From Delphinus delphis (taxonomy: Eukaryota; Chordata; Mammalia; Artiodactyla; Delphinidae): a DNA stretch of 64,000 nt. Positions 53,542 to 64,000 of this stretch are shown here, one piece after another. Made by a program: the position numbers and the translations under genes. The stretch covers positions 34,957,964 through 35,021,963 of the forward strand of contig NC_082698.1 in assembly GCF_949987515.2 (NCBI RefSeq), given 5' to 3'. The notes below the pieces were generated by a model. It ran no database searches. It had not been told where the DNA came from and saw only the letters and a list, made by a program, of their open reading frames with translations. How positions within the stretch are numbered: the stretch's first letter is position 1; every line of letters begins with the position of its first letter.

Positions 53542-53751
53542 TTTTTTTTTTTTTTTTTGCGATATGCGGGCCTCTCACTGCTGTGGCCTCTCCCGCTGCG
53601 GGGCACAGGCTCCGGACGTGCAGGCTCAGCGGCCATGGCTCACGGGCCCAGCCGCTCCGCGGCATGTTGGATCTTCCTGGACCGGCGCACAAACCCGTGT
53701 CCCCTGCGTCGGCCAGCGGACTCCCAACCACTGCGCCGCCAGGGAAGCCCC
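53542..53751 (-). mobile_element. Cetacean CHR-type SINE with 14 bp target-site duplication
   Basis: T tract then gcgatatgcgggcctctcactg ... gccgccagggaagcccc, the reverse-complement SINE in transcript sense. Direct repeats caattgaatttttt lie at 53528-53541 and 53752-53765. Plus-strand and minus-strand open frames across it are artefacts. Confidence 0.95.
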
Positions 53752-53765
53752 CAATTGAATTTTTT

Positions 53766-55260
53766 GAAGGTATAAAGTGTTACTTCTACTTATGTTTAGG
53801 AAATTAGGTCAACAATTTGGAGATGTTCTTTAATTCACTAAGTCAAAAAGTAGAACTATCCAGTCAAAATATATTCCTAGCAAAATATATTTCCCAGCCA
53901 AGACCAACAGAAACTAACCTACAAATGACACCTGATCACAATTCAGATGGTAAAGTATCCATTAAAAGAAAACAAGTTAAAAGTCACATCTAAAGCAAGA
54001 CGTATTCTACCCATTTCAAATGGGAAGACTGACATTCTAGTCAGCATGAAAACAAAGTGATAGATACACACATAGACATTCTCTGTTATCTGCTCACATC
54101 ATCTCAACCTCATCAAGGCTTCCTATCTGTTTTCTTGCTCTAAACAGCTTATAAATAATTGTTAGCATGTTTCATAGGTCCCAGTTAAGTCAGAGAATAA
54201 TGTGAAGGTACTGGAAGACCCTTTAAGTGCATTCTTATCTGTGAGGAAGTCTAACGTTGAAAGAACCTGCAGAAATGACCTGGCGTCATTAGTTATAACC
54301 TTCTCAAAATTATTAGTAAGTATAGAGATGTCAGAAGAGCAAAGATTTTAAAAAAAAGTAGGCAAAAGCTTATTTCTGGAATTTATAATCCAATAAGGTT
54401 TGACATCGATCGCTAACAAAATTCCATCTTGGATTATTTAATATTTGATTTGTAAGTACGTTGGAAATAAAAATATAACAATTATGCATTCTCTCTCTAT
54501 AAAAATATAACTACACCAAATTAACCTTGTTGTTTCCTAGCTAAGTGCACTTGGGAACTGCTGTATAGCTCTCTGAAAAGTAGTTGACATATTTTAAGAG
54601 GGGCAATGACAATTAAGGGCGATCAGTACACGATGATAAGGCAGGTGGGGAGAACCTTAAAGAGATGACCCTAAGAGCAGTGCTTCTTCCCTAACCATTT
54701 CATTTCATGACACACATAGGAAATGGAAACATTCGTACTACACACAGCGGGGTTAAAAGGGAGACCCCTGGGGCAGTGGATGTGTAGCCCAGATCCTGCT
54801 CTGCTGCCCTGAGGGGATCAACATTCTAGCACACCTGTATATTTGAAGAAGTAATATATGGAAAAGATTTGGTTTGTGTTTCGAAGAATGTTAACTTCCC
54901 CTTTCATGGAACAATCCCCTTGCCTTTTAACCGGTCCCTTCTGACTCAGGCCAGAAGAGGAACAGTTCCAAAAAGGCTCCTTTCTGCTTCTAAGGTGGTT
55001 ACCCTAGAGGCTTTTTTTTACTCTTTATCCCTTTGTTTTTAGAAGAGTTATAAAGACTAGATCTGAAGTCAGATAGTGGTCCATGTCACAAGTTAGATGG
55101 GCTTCCAGTTCTAGGACACACTTCAACAAATTCTAGTTCTTGTGATAATGATTATTGGATTTTTTTGTTTGTTTTTAAGCCCAAACACCTTACAATGTTT
55201 CTTCTCTCATCTTCAGAATGATATGGTTAGTATCTCCACCAGCTAACCCAATTGTCAAGC
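53766..55260 (-). other. PCGF5: PCGF5 upstream intron, unassigned part
   Basis: About 1.5 kb without a recognised exon. A repeat-like stretch at 54675-54840 (gagcagtgcttcttccctaa ... attctagcacacctg) may be an old DNA transposon remnant. Confidence 0.4.
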
Positions 55261-55264
55261 TTGA

Positions 55265-57604
55265 CTTTTTTTGACTTCTAAAAAAATTGAAATATAATTC
55301 AAACACTACAGAAGTCACTATTTAAAGCATACAATTCAGTAGTTTTTAGTATATTCGTGAGGCTGTGCAACCACTACCACTATTTGGTTCTGGGACATTT
55401 TCATCACCCCCAAAGAAACTCCACACCCACTAGCAGTCACTACTCATTCTTCCCTGTCCCCAGACCCTGACAACTGCTAATCTAACCTTCTGTGTGTATG
55501 GAACTGCCTATTCTGGACATCTCATATAAATGGAATCATACGATATGTGTTTGGCTTCTTTCACTTAGCATAATGTTTTCAAGGTTCATTCATGTTGTAC
55601 AGGTTGTAGCATGTATCAGTATTTAATTCCAGTTTATAGCTGACTACTATTCCAATGGGTAGATTTATCACATTTTATCCATTCATAAGTTGATGGACAT
55701 CTGGGCTGTTTTCACTGTTTGGCTATTACAAATAATGTTCTTATGCACATTCATGTACAAGATTTTGTGTGAACATGTGTTTTCAATTCTCTTGAGCATG
55801 TATTCAGGAGTGGAAATGTTGGGTCATATGGTAACTCTGTTAAACTTTTTGAGGAGCTGCCAAACTTTTTCACAGCAGCTGCAGCACTTCACCTTCCCAT
55901 CAGTAATGTATAAGGGTTCCAATTACTCCACATTCTACCCATTCCTTTTTTAAAAATTATAGCCATCCTAGTGGATGTGAAGTGGTACCTCATGGTGATT
56001 TTTATTTACATAGCCCTAATGACTAATGATGTGTAGGATCTTTTAATGTGCTTATTGGCTATCAGACATTTCTCCGAAAATATACAATTCGAATCCCTTG
56101 CCCACTTAAAAAAAAAAAAAATTAGCTTTTTGTTGTTGACTTGTAAAAGCAGTTTATACATTCTGGATACAAAGGCTTATCATACATGTGATTTGCAAAT
56201 ACTTTCTCCCATTCTGCAGGTTGCCTTTCACTTTCTTGACAGTGTTCTTTGATGTACAAAAGTTTTTAATTTTGATAGTCTAATTTATCTTTCTTTTGAT
56301 GCTTGTCCTGATGGTGTCACCTCTAAGAATCCACTGCAACATCCAAGGTCATGAAAACTTATCCCTATGTTTTCTTCTAAGAGTTTTATAGTTTCAGCTG
56401 TTACACTTAGGTGCTTGGGCCGTTGTGAATTAATTTTTGTACATAGCATGAGGCAGGGATCCGAGTTCATTTTTTACATATGGATATTCAGTTCTTTTAG
56501 CATCACTGGTTGAAAGATTATTCTTTCTCCTTGAATTAACTTTGCCCCGTGTCGAAAATAAACTCATCATAGATATATGGATTTATTTCTGAATCTCAAT
56601 TCTGTTTCACTCATTTATGCCTACGCTTATGCCAGTTATCACACTGTCTTGATTACTAGAGCTTTGAAGCAGGTTTTGAAATTGTCCTTCCATGTTTTTG
56701 TTCTTTAGAGTGTTTTTGACTATTCCAGGTTCCATAAAAGGCAGTTAGAATTTTGGTTAGAATTTTCATTGAATATGAAGAGCAATTTGGGTAGGACTGC
56801 CATCTTAGCAATATTAAGTAAGTCTTCTAATTCAGAAACATGGGATGCCCTCCCATCTATTGAGGCCTTCTTAAATTCTTTTGCTGTATTGTAGTTTTCA
56901 GTACACAGATCTTACATCTTTTTTGGTTAAACATATTCCTCCTAAGTATTTTATTCTTTCTGATGCTACTGTAAAATGAAATCACTTTTTTAACTTTCAT
57001 TTTTGGACTGTACATTCCCCATTTATTCCTAGTTCTTGTATCCTGTAACCTTGCTAAGCTTGTTTTCTCGCTAACATACTTTTTCTGTGGACTCCTAAGG
57101 ATTTTCTATATACAAGACCATACCATGTGCAAACAGAAACAGTTTTACTTCTTTTCTAGTCTGGATGATTTTAGTTTTGTTTTCTTGTCTAATTACTCTA
57201 GCTAGAAACTCTAGCACAATGTTGAATAGAAGTGGTGAAAGCAGACATCCTTGTCTTATTCCCGATCGAAGGGGAAAAGCTTTCAACATTAACTATGATG
57301 ATAGCTGTGGGTTTTTTGTAGATACCTTTTTCAGGTTGAGGCAGTTCCCTTCTAGTCATAATCTGTTGAGTGTTTTTACCAAGAAAGAGTACTGGATTTT
57401 GTCAAATGCTTTCTCTTCATCTACTGAGATGATTATGTAGTTTTCACACCTTTATTCTAGTAATATGGTATATCGCCATTGAACCAACCTTGATCATGAT
57501 GTACAATCCTTTTTCACATGTTGCTGGATTCAGTTGGCTAGTATTTTGTTGATTTTTGCATCTGTATTCATGAAGAAAACGTCATAATTTTCCGTTCTTC
57601 TAAA
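55265..57604 (-). mobile_element. Old L1, 3' half of an interrupted element (3' UTR, ORF2 C-terminus, RT)
   Basis: Reverse-complement L1M from the 3' UTR (ttgaaatataattcaaacac, cacacccactagcagtcac) through ORF2. The minus-strand frame at 57289-57095 keeps [20 protein letters not shown] of the RT. L1 text breaks near 57604 and resumes collinearly at about 59493 (gtgatgtctttggttttgg), so a later insertion separated the halves. Confidence 0.85.
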
Positions 57605-58508
57605 GTTTTTTTTGCAATTTTAATTGTGGTAAAAAACACAGAACACAAAACTTACCATCTTAACTGTTTTTAAGTGTATACTTGAGCAGTGTTGTGTATA
57701 CTGACACTGTTGTGAAACAGATTTTCAGAATTTTTTCACTGGGACAAACTGAAAACCTTACACTAACAACTCCTTTTTCCCCCCTCCTCCCAGCCCCGGT
57801 AACCACCATAATACCGTCTGTTTTTATGTATTTGAATAGATACCTCAAGTGGAATCACATAGTATCTGTCTTTTTGTGATTGGCTTATTTCACTTAGCAT
57901 AATGTCCTCAAGTTCATCCATGTTGTAGGACATGACAGGATTTCCTTCCTTTTAAAGGCTGAATGATTAAAGGCTGTATCCACTGTATACACCACATTTT
58001 GTTATCTGTTGATGGATATGTGGAACGCTTCCACCTCCTTGGCTATTGTGAATAGTGCATCTATGAACATGGGTGTCCAGACTCTGCTTTCAATCCTTTT
58101 GCATATATACCCAGAAATGAGATTGCTGGATCATAAGGTAATTCTGTTTAGGTTTTGAAGGAATCGCCACATTGTTTTCCATAGGGGTTGCACAATTTAC
58201 AATTTCACCAGTAGTGCACAAAGGTTCCCATGTCTCTATGTCCTTACTGACCCTTGCTATTTTTTCTGTTTTGTTTTTGATAGTAGCCATCCTAAAGGGT
58301 GATATATTATTGTGGTTTTGTTTTTCATTTCTCTGATAATCAGTGATGTTGATTGAGCATCTTTTCATATGCCTGTTGGCCATTTGTATATCACCTTTAG
58401 AGAAATGTCTATTTAACCCCTTTGCCCAATTCTTAATTGGATTATTTATTTTTGTTGTTGAGTTTCAGAGTTCTTTATATAGTCTGCATACTAACCCCTA
58501 AAGTTATG

Positions 58509-59180
58509 CAAATGCTGGAGAGGGTGTGGAAAAAGGGAACCCTCTTGCACTGTTGGGGGGAATGTAAATTGATACAGCCACTATGGAGAACAGTATGGAG
58601 GTTCCTTAAAAAACTAAAAATAGAATTACCATATGACCCAGCAATCCCACTACTGGGCATACACCCAGAGAAAACCATGATTCAAAAAGACACATGCACC
58701 CCAATGTTCACTGCAGCACTATTTACAATAGCCAGGTCATGGAAGCAACCTAAATGCCCATCGACAGACGAACAGATAAAGAAGATGTGGTACATATATA
58801 CAATGGAATATTACTCAGCCATAAAAAGGAACGAAATTGGGTCATCTGTAGAGACGTGGAGGGACCTAGAGACTGTCATACAGAGTGAAGTAACTCAGAA
58901 AGAGAAAAACAAATACTGTATGTTAACACATATATGTGGAATCTAGAAAAATGGTACAGATGAACCGGTTTGCAAGGCAGAAACAGAGACACAGATGTAG
59001 AGAACAAACGTATGGACGCCAAGGGGGGGAAGCGGCGGGGGGGTTGTTGTTGTTGTTGGGATGAATTGGGAGACTCGGATTGACATGTATACACTAATAT
59101 GTATAAACTAGATAACTACTAAGAAACTGCTGTATAAAAAAAAAATTCAAAAAAAAAAGGAAGTCTAAAGAAAACAAAAA
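58509..59180 (+). mobile_element. 5'-truncated L1 (672 bp) with perfect 16 bp target-site duplication
   Basis: Plus-strand L1 encoding the last part of ORF2p in an open frame (58509 to 58946: [36 protein letters not shown], ending in a stop after HICGI), then the 3' UTR with a G-rich run and (GTT)n, then a complex A-rich tail. Direct repeats aacccctaaagttatg at 58493-58508 and 59181-59196 are identical. The intact C-terminal frame and identical repeats suggest a fairly recent event. It is antisense to PCGF5 and lacks the EN and RT domains. Confidence 0.93.
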
Positions 59181-59240
59181 AACCCCTAAAGTTATGATTT
59201 GCAAATATTTTCTCCCATTTTGTAGGTTGCCTTTTCACCA

Positions 59241-59452
59241 CTCTTTTTTTTCTTTTTTTGGCAGTACGCGGGCCTGTCACTGTTGTGGCCTCTCCCGTTG
59301 CGGAGCACAGGCTCCGGATGCGCAGGCTCAGCAGCCATGGCTCACAGGCCTAGCTGCTCCGCAGCATGTGGGATCTTCCCGGATCGGGGCACGAACCCGT
59401 GTCCCCTGCATCAGCAGGCGGACTCTCAACCACTGTGCCATCAAGGAAGCCC
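59241..59452 (-). mobile_element. CHR-type SINE, older copy
   Basis: T-rich tail with interruptions, then cagtacgcgggcctgtcactg ... catcaaggaagccc. Flanks ttcaccactcttt and ttcactctcttga look like a decayed target-site duplication. Sense to PCGF5, inside the L1 nest. Confidence 0.9.
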
Positions 59453-59492
59453 TTCACTCTCTTGATTGTGTCTTTTGATGCACAGAAGTTGT

Positions 59493-62250
59493 GATGTCTT
59501 TGGTTTTGGTATCAGGGTAATAATTGGCCTACAGAATGAGTTGGGAAGTATTCCTCTTCTATCTTTTGGAAGAGTTTATGAAAGACTGGTGTTAATTCTT
59601 ACTTAAACATTTGGGATTTGCTTTGCGGGAACATTTTTCTTTTAAATTACTTATTTCATCTCTTTGCTTGTTATAGGTCTTCAGATTTTAATATTTCTTC
59701 TTGAGTCAGTTTTGGTAGTTTGTGTTTTTCTAGGAATTTTCCATTTCATCTAGGTTATCTAATTTGTTGGCATACTATTTTTCATAGCATTCTCTTGTAA
59801 TCCTTTCTATTTCTGTAAGGTTGCTAGTAATATCCCTTCTTTCTTTCCTGATTTTAGTAAGTTGAGTCCTCTTTCTTTGTCTAGTAAAAGATTTGCTGAT
59901 TTTCATCTTCTCAAAGAACAAATATTTGGTTTCATTAACTTTCTTTGCTACTTTTCTATTCTCTTTCATTTTTCCCCAATCAAATCTTTTTATTAATTGC
60001 TTTCTTCTACTTCTAGTTTTTCCTTTTTCTAGTTTCTTAAGATAGAAGACTAGGTTATTAATCTGAGATCTTCCTTCTGTTTTAATGTAGGTGTTTCATA
60101 AGTATAAATTTCCCTCTAAACACTGCTTTCGCCACATCCCATCAGTTTTGGCATGTTGTGCTTTCATTTTCATTCATCTCAAAGGATTTTCTAATTTCCC
60201 TTGTGATTTCTTCTTTCACACACTGTTAATAAAGGACTCTGTTGCTTAATTTCCACACACTCGTGAATTTTGACGAATTTCCTCCTGTTATTGATTTCTA
60301 ATTTCATTCCATTGTGGTTGGACAATATACTTTGTATGATTTCAATCCTTTTAAGTTTATTGAAACTTCTTCTGTAGCCTAACATAAGGTCTGTCCTGAA
60401 GAATGTTCTATATGAGCTTGAAAAGAATGTGTATCCTGCTGTTGTTGGGTACAGCAGTCTAGAGATGTCTATTAGGTCTAGCTAGTTTTGGTGCTGTTCA
60501 AATCTTCTGTTTCCTTATTGACCTTTTTTTCTAGTTGTTCTATCCATTATTAAAAGTGTGGTATTGAAGTCCATTACTGAAAGTGGTATTGTTGTTGAAT
60601 TGTCTATTTTTCCCTTCAATTCCGTCAGTTTTTGCTTCGTATATTTTGGGGCTCTGTTGTTAGGTGCATTTATATTTATAACTGCTATATTTCTTTGATG
60701 GATTAACACTTTTATCATTATAAAATGTCCTTCTTTGTTTCTGATAATTTTTGTCTGAAAGTCTATTGCCACTCCTGCTCTTTTGGCTACTGTTTGCACG
60801 GTATTTCTTTTTCCATTCCCCTACTTTCAACCCATTTGTGTCTTTGAACCTAAGCTATGTCTCTTGCAGACAACATAAGAGTTGTATCATGTATTTTTAA
60901 TGCAGTCTGCCAATACTTGCCTTTAACTGGAAAGTTTAATCCATTTCAAGATAATTACTGTTAGGGTAGGATTTATATCTGCCATTTAAAAAATTTGTTT
61001 TCTGTTGTATCTTAGGCCTTTTTGTTCCTCTGGTTCTCAATTACTGTTTTATTTTGTGTTGAAATGATATACTACAAAATGCCTCTTTAACTGCCTTGTC
61101 ATTTCTTTTACTGTGTATTTTCAAGTGACTTTCTTTGTGATTTCCCTGAAGATTACAACTGACATCTAAATTTATAACAGTCTACTCTGGAATAATACTA
61201 TCTTAATTCCAATAGCACAGAAAAATTTGCTCCTATGTAGCTGCTCCCCCCGCCCCCGGCTGTTACTGTCTCAAATTACATCTTTATACTTAGTGTGCCC
61301 ATTAACATAAATTTAGTTACTGCTTTATGCAGTCATCTTTTAAAGCAGATAGGAGAAAAAAAGTTTACACACAAAACATACTTTACTTTTGCCTTTTATA
61401 TTTACCTGTGCAGTTACCTTTACTAGTGGTCTCTATTTATTAATGTGGATTTGAGTACTAAGTGTCGTTTTGTTTAAGCCTGAAGGACGCCCTTCATTAT
61501 TTGCAGAGAAGGTCTGGTAGTGACACAGTCTCTTACATTTTGTTTACCTGGCAGTATTTTAAGTTCTCCTTCCTTTTTGAAGGGTGTAAGTTTTTGATGG
61601 ACATAGAATTCTTGGTTGACAGGTTTTTTTCTTTCAGCACTTTGCATATGTCATCCTACTGCCTTCTGGCCTTTATAGCTTCTGATGAGAAATCAGCTAC
61701 TAACCTTATTGAACATCCTTTGTAACTGATGAGTCACTTCTTTATTGTTGCTTCCAAGATTTTTCTGTCTTTTAACAGTTTGATCATTATGAGTCTAGCT
61801 ATGAATTTCTTTGAGTTTATCATATCTGGAGTTTGTTGAACTTCTGGGATATTTAAAGATTTTCATCAAATTTGGGAAGTTTTTGGCCAAAAACTTCAAA
61901 TATACTTTCTGTCCTTTTCTCGTCTTCTTTGGGGACTTCCATTATGTGTATGTTGGTAAGTCTGATGCTATCCTACAGGTATCCACTCATTTTTCTTCAT
62001 TACTTTTCTTTCTGTTCCTCAAACTGCGTAATCTCAATCTATCTTCAAGTTTTGGGGTTCATTTCCTATGACTCAAATCTGCCACTGAATCTCTTCAGTT
62101 AATTTTTCATTTCATTTATTGCACTGTTTAACTCCAGAACATTTAAAAAAATAATTTCTATCTTTTAATTAATATTCTCTAGGTGGTGAGATTGTTCTTG
62201 TACTTTCATGTAGATGTTTAGGTATAATTTCTTTTAGTTCTTTGCATATT
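59493..62250 (-). mobile_element. Old L1, 5' half (RT start, endonuclease, ORF1)
   Basis: Collinear continuation of the element at 55265-57604. The RT start is at 59493-60000. Endonuclease is near 60515-60900; the minus-strand frame at 60799-60515 keeps AVININAPNNRAPKYTKQ. ORF1-derived sequence is at about 61480-62150 (cattatttgcagagaaggtc, actgccttctggcctttatagc, gagaaatcagctactaacc). It is split from its own 5' part by the L1 at about 62252-63593. Frames are broken throughout. Confidence 0.82.
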
Positions 62251-62251
62251 A

Positions 62252-63593
62252 AAACTTTTTTTTTATTGGATTATAGTTAATTTACAGTGTTGTTAGTTTC
62301 AGCTGTACAGCAAAGTGAATCAGTTATACATATACCTATAGCCATTCTTTGAGCTGTACAGTAGGTTCTTATTAGCTATCTGTTTTATATATATTAGTGT
62401 GTATTTGTTAATCCTAATTTCCTAGTTTATCTGCTCCCCCTCCCTTCACCTTTGGTAACCATAAGTTTGTTTTTTACATCTGTGACTCTATTGCTGTTTT
62501 GTAAATAAGTTCATTTGTACCATTTTTTTTAGATTCCACGTATAAGTGACATCATATGATATTTGTCTTTCTCTGGCTTACTTCACTTAGCATGATAATC
62601 TCTCAGTCCATCCATGTTGCTGCAAATGGCATTATTTTGTGCTTTTTTATGGCTGAGTAATATTCCATTGTATATACGTACCACATCTTCTTTATCCATT
62701 CCTCTGCTGATGGACATTTAATTTGCTTTGATGTCTTGGCTATTGTAAATAGGGCTGTGGTGAACAAGAGGGTGCATGTATCTTTTCAAATTACAGTACT
62801 CTCCAGATCTATGTACCAATTTACATCCCCACCCTCTCTAGCATTTATTGTTTGTAGATTTTTTGATGATGGTCATTCTGACTGGTGTGAGGTGATACCT
62901 CATTGTAGTTTTGATTTGCATTTCTCTAATAATTAGTGATGTTGAGCATCTTTTCAGGTGCTTTTTGGCCATCTGTATGTCTTTTTTGGAGAAATGTCTA
63001 TTTAGATCTTCCACCCATTTTTTGATTGGGTCATTTTTTTTTTTTTTTTTGATATTGAGCTGCATGAGCTGTTTGTGTATCTTGGAGATTAATCCGTTGT
63101 CAGTTGCTTCAGTTGCAAATATTTTCTCCCATTCTGTGGGTTGTCTTTTCATTTTGTTTATGGTTTCCTTTGCGGTGCAAAAGCTTTTAAATTTAATTAG
63201 GTCTCATTTGTTTATTTTTATTTTCATTACTCTAGGAGGTGAATCAAAAAAGATACTGCTGTGATTTATGTCAGAGTGTTCTACCTATGTTTTCCTCTAA
63301 GAGTTTTATAGTATTTGGCCTTAACATTTAGGTCTTTAATCCATTTTGAGTTTATTTTTATGTATGGTGTTAGGGAGTGTTCTAATTTCATTTTTTAACG
63401 TGTAACTTTCCAGTTTTCCCAGCACCACTTATTGGAGAGACTGTCTTTTCTCCATTGTATACCTTGCCTCCTTTGTCACAGATTAGTTGACCCTAGGTAT
63501 GTGGGTTTATCTCTGGACTTCTATCCTGTTCCATTGATCTATATTTCTGTTTTTGTGCCAGTACCATACTGTTTTGATTACTGCAGTCTTTGC
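62252..63593 (-). mobile_element. 5'-truncated L1 (1.3 kb) inserted in the old L1
   Basis: T-run at its left end (ctttttttttattggattatag), L1 3' UTR, then ORF2 C-terminal region up to tactgttttgattactgcag. The minus-strand frame at 63152-62838 keeps [20 protein letters not shown] and [19 protein letters not shown]. The flanks tctttgcatat (about 62239) and tctttgcacatat (about 63588) look like a target-site duplication that has gained or lost two bases. Confidence 0.85.
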
Positions 63594-63599
63594 ACATAT

Positions 63600-64000
63600 C
63601 TTAAATGGATGATTTTAAAATGTATATTTAGTCAAGTTCAGTGTCTGGGCATCTTCAGGGACATTTTCTATTGACCGCTTCTTTTCCTATATATGGGCTA
63701 TACTTTCTTGTTTCTATCTGTCTCATAATATTTTGTTGAAAACTGAACATTTAAAATAATGTGCTAACACTGGAAATCAAACTCCTGCCTGCTCCTCAGG
63801 GATTGCTGTTGTGGCTTTTTCTTGTTTCTCATTGTTTAACAACTTTCCTAAACTAATTCTGTAAAGCCTGTATTCTTTACAGTATGTGGCCACTGAAGTT
63901 TCTACCTAGTGGTCAGCTAACAACTGCACAGAGATTTCCTTATACACCTGGACCCAGTTAAGTCTCCTGGTCTTTGCTGAGGGACTCTATATGAGTTTTG
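63600..64000 (-). mobile_element. 5' region of the old L1, runs to window edge
   Basis: Text such as tctcataatattttgttgaaaactgaac resembles reverse-complement 5' UTR sequence of ancient L1M elements, continuing the element interrupted at 62250. It is non-coding. Confidence 0.55.

Larger units (their letters stand above)
57605..59492 (-). mobile_element. Second old L1 3' fragment inserted into the first
   Basis: Begins with L1 3' UTR text (aattttaattgtggtaaaaaac, ccagccccggtaaccaccat) and proceeds to ORF2 C-terminal sequence (cagtgatgttgattgagcatc, tcttttgatgcacagaagtt). It is itself interrupted by a plus-strand L1 at 58509-59180 and a CHR SINE at about 59241-59452. Confidence 0.8.

Noticed and set aside
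58437..58946. 169-codon plus-strand open frame with strong protein character
   Set aside because: It is the carboxy end of L1 ORF2p in a 5'-truncated insertion, not a host gene.
52757..64000. Search for the next upstream PCGF5 exons (RING finger and linker)
   Set aside because: No segment on the minus strand encodes the expected cysteine-rich RING or the linker with flanking splice sites. The interval is intron filled with repeats.

Overview
This is a mammalian nuclear window, most likely from a cetacean (toothed or baleen whale). It has no operons, no prokaryotic gene density, GT-AG split coding exons, and LINE-1, L2, MIR, MER5A-like and LTR relics typical of placental mammals. It also carries several copies of a tRNA-Glu-derived CHR-type SINE whose body (ending in a stretch reading ACGGGAGAGGCCAC ... 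GAGAGGCCCGCGTA followed by an A tail) I recognise from whale and dolphin genomes. The species assignment is an inference from these repeats.

The only gene I can support is the 3' half of PCGF5 (Polycomb group RING finger 5) on the minus strand. Four coding exons are visible in transcript order: 52754-52656, 50011-49922, 42518-42459 and 36030-35983 (stop codon). All are joined by canonical GT-AG introns at phase 0. Together they encode the last 98 residues, which is most of the C-terminal RAWUL domain. The RING-finger exons lie beyond the right edge. A roughly 5.5 kb repeat-free block below the stop codon (about 30.4-35.98 kb) is best read as the long 3'UTR, with a candidate AATAAA at 30467-30462.

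Layout: 1-17 kb is dominated by minus-strand L1 sequence, including an L1 (10518-14636) inserted into an older L1 with a recognisable target-site duplication. 17-30 kb is intergenic DNA downstream of PCGF5, with CHR SINEs, a long antisense L2 split by an ERV-type LTR, MIRs, an MLT1-like LTR, a GC-richer tract (about 23-26.2 kb) and a 1.1 kb L1. 30.4-36.0 kb is the PCGF5 terminal exon. 36.0-52.8 kb holds introns and exons with four CHR SINEs in inverted arrangements around the exons. 52.8-64 kb is the upstream intron, filled from 55.3 kb on by a multi-level nest of L1 insertions.

No undescribed multi-gene system is visible. The points most worth checking are an L1 copy that looks prematurely polyadenylated inside ORF2, an L1 tail with a probable 3' transduction, two unannotated exon-like segments in a PCGF5 intron, inverted SINE pairs that could drive circular RNA or editing, and the L1 nest. 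Repeat family names come from recognising consensus-like text by eye and were not confirmed by RepeatMasker.
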